A stretch of DNA of 64,000 bases from Streptomyces natalensis ATCC 27448 (GTDB taxonomy: Bacteria; Actinomycetota; Actinomycetes; Streptomycetales; Streptomycetaceae), in NCBI RefSeq assembly GCF_000935125.1, contig NZ_JRKI01000010.1, positions 124,001 to 188,000 on the forward strand, read 5' to 3'. A program made the position numbers and the translations under genes. Below are positions 61,459 to 64,000 of this stretch, piece after piece. Within the stretch, counting starts at the first letter, position 1; every line of letters starts with the position of its first letter. A model generated the notes under the pieces. It had not been told where the DNA came from. It ran no database searches and saw only the letters and a list, made by a program, of their open reading frames with translations.

Positions 61459-63288
61459 GTGACGACCCTCACCACCAACGGCACCCCCGACCCGGAAAAC
61501 GGCTCCCGCACGCGGCCCTCACTTCGCCCCGGGCCCGGCGGGCCCGGTACGCTCACCGCCGTGTCACAAGCTGATCAGTCCCCGAAACCCCCGACGACGG
61601 AGGAGGGCGGCCCCGGCAGATATCCGGGTGCGCCCCGTCCCGAGCAGGTCCGCCCCACACCCCTGGCGGACCTGGCCGGACAGCTGGGTATTCCAGCACC
61701 GGACCATGCCTCCTCCGGTGCGGGCACCGGCTCCACCGGAGCGGCTGACGCCGCGCAGCCTGTCATGGTCACCGGCATCACCCACGACTCCCGTGCGGTA
61801 CGCCCCGGTGATCTCTACGCCGCGCTGCCCGGCGCCCGTCTGCACGGCGCCGACTTCGTCGCCCAGGCCGCCGACCTCGGCGCCGCCGCGATCCTGACCG
61901 ACCCGACCGGCGCCGCCCGCGCCGCGGAGACCGGCCTGCCGGTCCTGGCCGTGGCGGACCCGCGCGCCCGGATGGGCTCCCTGGCCGTCTCGATCTACGA
62001 CGCCCCGGGCGAGGACCTCCTCCAGATCGGCATCACCGGCACCTCGGGGAAGACCACCACCGCGTACCTCATCGAGGGCGGCCTGCGGGCCGCGGCCGCG
62101 AAGGAGAGCGACGAGGGGGGCCTGCGCGAAGCGCAGTCGGACAAGGGCGGTGGCGGGCGACCGGTGGGCGGGCTGACCGGCCTCATCGGCACGGTGGAGA
62201 CCCGGATCGGCGACGAGCGCCTCAAGTCCGAGCGCACCACCCCCGAGGCCACCGACCTCCAGGCGCTGTTCGCGGTGATGCGCGAGCGCGGCGTCACGGC
62301 GGTCGCCATGGAGGTCTCCAGCCATGCGCTGGTCCTGGGCCGGGTCGACGGCTGCGTCTTCGACGTCGCGATCTTCAACAACCTCAGCCCGGAGCACATG
62401 GAGTTCCACTCCGGCATGGAGGACTACTTCCAGGCCAAGGCCCGGCTCTTCACCAAGGCCCGCAGCCGTGCCGGCGTCGTCAACCTCGACGACGAGTACG
62501 GCAAGCGGCTGGCCGGGGGCGAGTCCGAGGTCCCGGTGACCACCTTCTCCGCCGAGGGCCACCCGGACGCGGACTGGCGCGCCGCCGACGTCGAGGTCGG
62601 CACCCTCGGCTCGACGTTCACCGTGCACGGCCCCCAGGGGCAGACGCTGCGCGCCGCCTCCCCGATCCCCGGCCCGTTCAACGTCGCCAATGCGCTCGCC
62701 GCGATCGTCTCGCTGATCGCCGCCGGGATCGACCCGCAGACCGCCGCCGACGGCGTCGCCGCGGTCCCCGGCGTCCCCGGCCGCCTGGAGCGCGTCGACG
62801 CCGGCCAGCCGTATCTCGCGGTCGTGGACTACGCCCACAAGACCGACGCCGTCGAATCGGTCCTCCGCGCGCTGCGCAAGGTCACCGACGGCAAGCTGCA
62901 CGCCGTCCTCGGCTGCGGCGGCGACCGCGACCCGCACAAGCGCGCCCCCATGGGCGCCGCGGTCGCCCGCCTCGCCGACACGGCCATCCTGACCTCCGAC
63001 AACCCGCGCACCGAAGATCCGCTCGCGATCCTGGCGACCATGCTCCAGGGCGCCGCGGAGGTGCCGGTGCACGAACGCGGCACGGTGCTCCTGGAGGAGG
63101 AGCGGGCCGCCGCCATCGCCGCGGCCGTCGCCCGCGCCGAGCCCGGCGACACCGTCATCGTCGCGGGCAAGGGCCATGAGCAGGGCCAGGACATCGCCGG
63201 AGTGGTCCGTCCCTTCGACGACCGCCAGGTGCTCCGCGAGGCCATCGAGGCTTCCATGAAGTCACAGCAGCCGAACCACCAGGGATGA
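61459..63288 (+). CDS. murE: UDP-N-acetylmuramoyl-L-alanyl-D-glutamate:diaminopimelate ligase
   Basis: A 609-aa Mur ligase adding diaminopimelate to the UDP-MurNAc dipeptide. ATP loop ITGTSGKTTTAYLIEGGLRA (G194-K198); MEVSSHALVLGRVDG; NLSPEHMEFHSGMEDYF; GPFNVANALAAI; VVDYAHKTDAVESVLRAL; the DAP-recognising DNPRTEDP. Streptomycetes use the LL isomer. Residues about 216-238 are an extra linker (ESDEGGLREAQSDKGGGGR) absent from the core fold. The N-terminal 60 residues are disordered; GTG 61561, placed 7 nt after TACGCT, could be a second start from an internal leaderless promoter. Confidence 0.94.
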   Translation: MTTLTTNGTPDPENGSRTRPSLRPGPGGPGTLTAVSQADQSPKPPTTEEGGPGRYPGAPRPEQVRPTPLADLAGQLGIPAPDHASSGAGTGSTGAADAAQPVMVTGITHDSRAVRPGDLYAALPGARLHGADFVAQAADLGAAAILTDPTGAARAAETGLPVLAVADPRARMGSLAVSIYDAPGEDLLQIGITGTSGKTTTAYLIEGGLRAAAAKESDEGGLREAQSDKGGGGRPVGGLTGLIGTVETRIGDERLKSERTTPEATDLQALFAVMRERGVTAVAMEVSSHALVLGRVDGCVFDVAIFNNLSPEHMEFHSGMEDYFQAKARLFTKARSRAGVVNLDDEYGKRLAGGESEVPVTTFSAEGHPDADWRAADVEVGTLGSTFTVHGPQGQTLRAASPIPGPFNVANALAAIVSLIAAGIDPQTAADGVAAVPGVPGRLERVDAGQPYLAVVDYAHKTDAVESVLRALRKVTDGKLHAVLGCGGDRDPHKRAPMGAAVARLADTAILTSDNPRTEDPLAILATMLQGAAEVPVHERGTVLLEEERAAAIAAAVARAEPGDTVIVAGKGHEQGQDIAGVVRPFDDRQVLREAIEASMKSQQPNHQG

Positions 63289-63297
63289 CACACCGCC

Positions 63298-63354
63298 ATG
63301 CGCGCACAACCCTTTGACTGGCACCCTCTGCCCGACGCCGGGGGTGACCTGTGA
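63298..63354 (+). CDS. 18-codon ORF bridging murE and murF
   Basis: An ORF reading [18 protein letters not shown] begins 9 nt after the murE stop. Its TGA overlaps the murF GTG (GTGA). It lacks a clear Shine-Dalgarno. It might couple murF translation to murE, or the segment may be an ordinary spacer. Not of the AERSEVSA family. Confidence 0.35.
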   Translation: MRAQPFDWHPLPDAGGDL

Positions 63355-64000
63355 TCTCCCTGTCCCTCGCCGAGATCGCCGGCATCGTCGGCGGAGCGAT
63401 GCACGACATACCGGATCCCGGCGTCGCGGTCACCGGTCCCGTCGTGATGGATTCCCGCCAGGTACGGCCCGGCGGGCTGTTCGTCGCGTTCGCCGGTGAG
63501 CGCGTCGACGGCCACGACTTCGCCGCCCAGGTGATCGAGGCGGGCGCGGTCGCCGTCCTGGCCGCCCGCCCGGTCGGCGTGCCCGCGATCGTCGTCCCCG
63601 ACCAGGTCGCCGCCCTCGGCGCGCTCGCCCGCGCCGTCGTCGCGCGGCTGGGCACCAAGGTCGTCGCCCTGACCGGCTCGGCCGGCAAGACGAGCACCAA
63701 GGACCTCATCGCCCAGCTGCTGCAACGGCACGGGCCGACAGTTTGGCCGGAAGGCAACCTCAACAACGAGATCGGGCTGCCGCTGACCGCGCTGCGCGCC
63801 GAGGCGACGACCCGCCATCTCGTCCTGGAAATGGGCGCCCGCGGCGTCGGCCACATCCGTTATCTGACCGAGCTGACCCCGCCGGAGATCGGTGTGGTGC
63901 TCAACGTCGGCACCGCCCACATCGGCGAGTTCGGCGGCCGGGAGCGGATCGCCGAGGCCAAGGGCGAACTGGTCGAGGCGCTGCCCGCGCACGGCATCGC
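63351..64000 (+). CDS. murF: UDP-N-acetylmuramoyl-tripeptide:D-alanyl-D-alanine ligase, 5' part
   Basis: The first 216 codons of a Mur ligase that runs off the right edge. MurF adds D-Ala-D-Ala to the UDP-MurNAc tripeptide in the cytoplasm. N-terminal [20 protein letters not shown], then [23 protein letters not shown] loop [53 protein letters not shown] and [20 protein letters not shown] are all as expected. GTG 63351 overlaps the stop of a short ORF. It continues the murE transcript. Confidence 0.95.
   Translation, partial: MISLSLAEIAGIVGGAMHDIPDPGVAVTGPVVMDSRQVRPGGLFVAFAGERVDGHDFAAQVIEAGAVAVLAARPVGVPAIVVPDQVAALGALARAVVARLGTKVVALTGSAGKTSTKDLIAQLLQRHGPTVWPEGNLNNEIGLPLTALRAEATTRHLVLEMGARGVGHIRYLTELTPPEIGVVLNVGTAHIGEFGGRERIAEAKGELVEALPAHGI

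Overview
The window is a stretch of chromosome from a streptomycete. The evidence is very high G+C with third-position G/C bias, GTG and TTG starts, SAM-IV and TPP riboswitches, many TANNNT -10 boxes placed 6-8 nt from a start codon, and the gene order qcrB-trpD ... glkA ... trpEG/DAHP synthase ... thiO-S-G, metF ... rsmH-ftsL-ftsI-murE-murF, which I recognise from Streptomyces. I see no prophage, IS element, transposase, CRISPR array, tRNA or rRNA. The genes are core or conserved actinobacterial genes. The unusual content lies in the junctions between them.

Layout. 1-4.9 kb: end of qcrB, trpD, a SAM-IV riboswitch in front of a class-V aminotransferase, a long palindrome, a stand-alone Lrp/AsnC effector domain and a rhomboid protease. 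5-12.1 kb: zinc-ribbon and NYN proteins, two tandem secreted NlpC/P60 hydrolases, a lipoprotein metallopeptidase and a PimB-like mannosyltransferase. 12.1-19.6 kb: a second palindrome, acyl-CoA ligase, phosphoesterase, SRPBCC and ArsA-like pair, DUF5304 gene, glkA and an EEP nuclease. 19.7-26.4 kb: membrane protein and esterase, acyltransferase, a two-component system, phosphofructokinase and a D-2-hydroxyacid dehydrogenase. 26.4-30.1 kb: fused anthranilate synthase with a Trp-Trp-Trp attenuator leader, divergent from a class II DAHP synthase. 30.1-34.7 kb: iron box, bacterioferritin-associated ferredoxin, bacterioferritin, molybdopterin oxidoreductase, endonuclease IV and a PASTA kinase. 34.7-41.5 kb: a third palindrome, thiG/thiS/thiO under a TPP riboswitch, ferredoxin reductase, HTH protein, thiE and metF. 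41.5-51.5 kb: Tyr/Gly-rich membrane protein, CrtI-like oxidoreductase, DUF4126 protein, an ABC/YhgE/TetR operon with its operator, HEPN-like protein, methyltransferase and DUF3040 protein. 51.8-57.5 kb: MoxR-DUF58-transglutaminase operon and a beta-carbonic anhydrase. 57.6-64 kb: start of the division and cell-wall (dcw) cluster.

Three repeat families deserve attention. (1) Micro-ORFs of 15-26 codons ending in AERSEVSA or AERSEVSP lie between consecutive genes (thiO/thiS, upstream of the ferredoxin reductase, DUF58/transglutaminase). Each one overlaps its neighbours by ATGA, making continuous chains of translational coupling. (2) Three palindromes of about 400 bp nearly fill the gaps between neighbouring genes. 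Their arms carry two interchangeable cassettes, and one palindrome runs into the -10 box of a kinase gene. (3) A 27-nt coding segment (KGGGGR[R/P]VG) sits in frame in both TrpEG and MurE.

Functionally, the window joins aromatic and tryptophan synthesis (trpD, trpEG, DAHP synthase), thiamine and one-carbon metabolism (thi genes, metF, SAM riboswitch), glucose uptake and glycolytic control (glkA, pfk), iron storage, and cell-envelope construction (pimB, NlpC/P60, PASTA kinase, dcw cluster).
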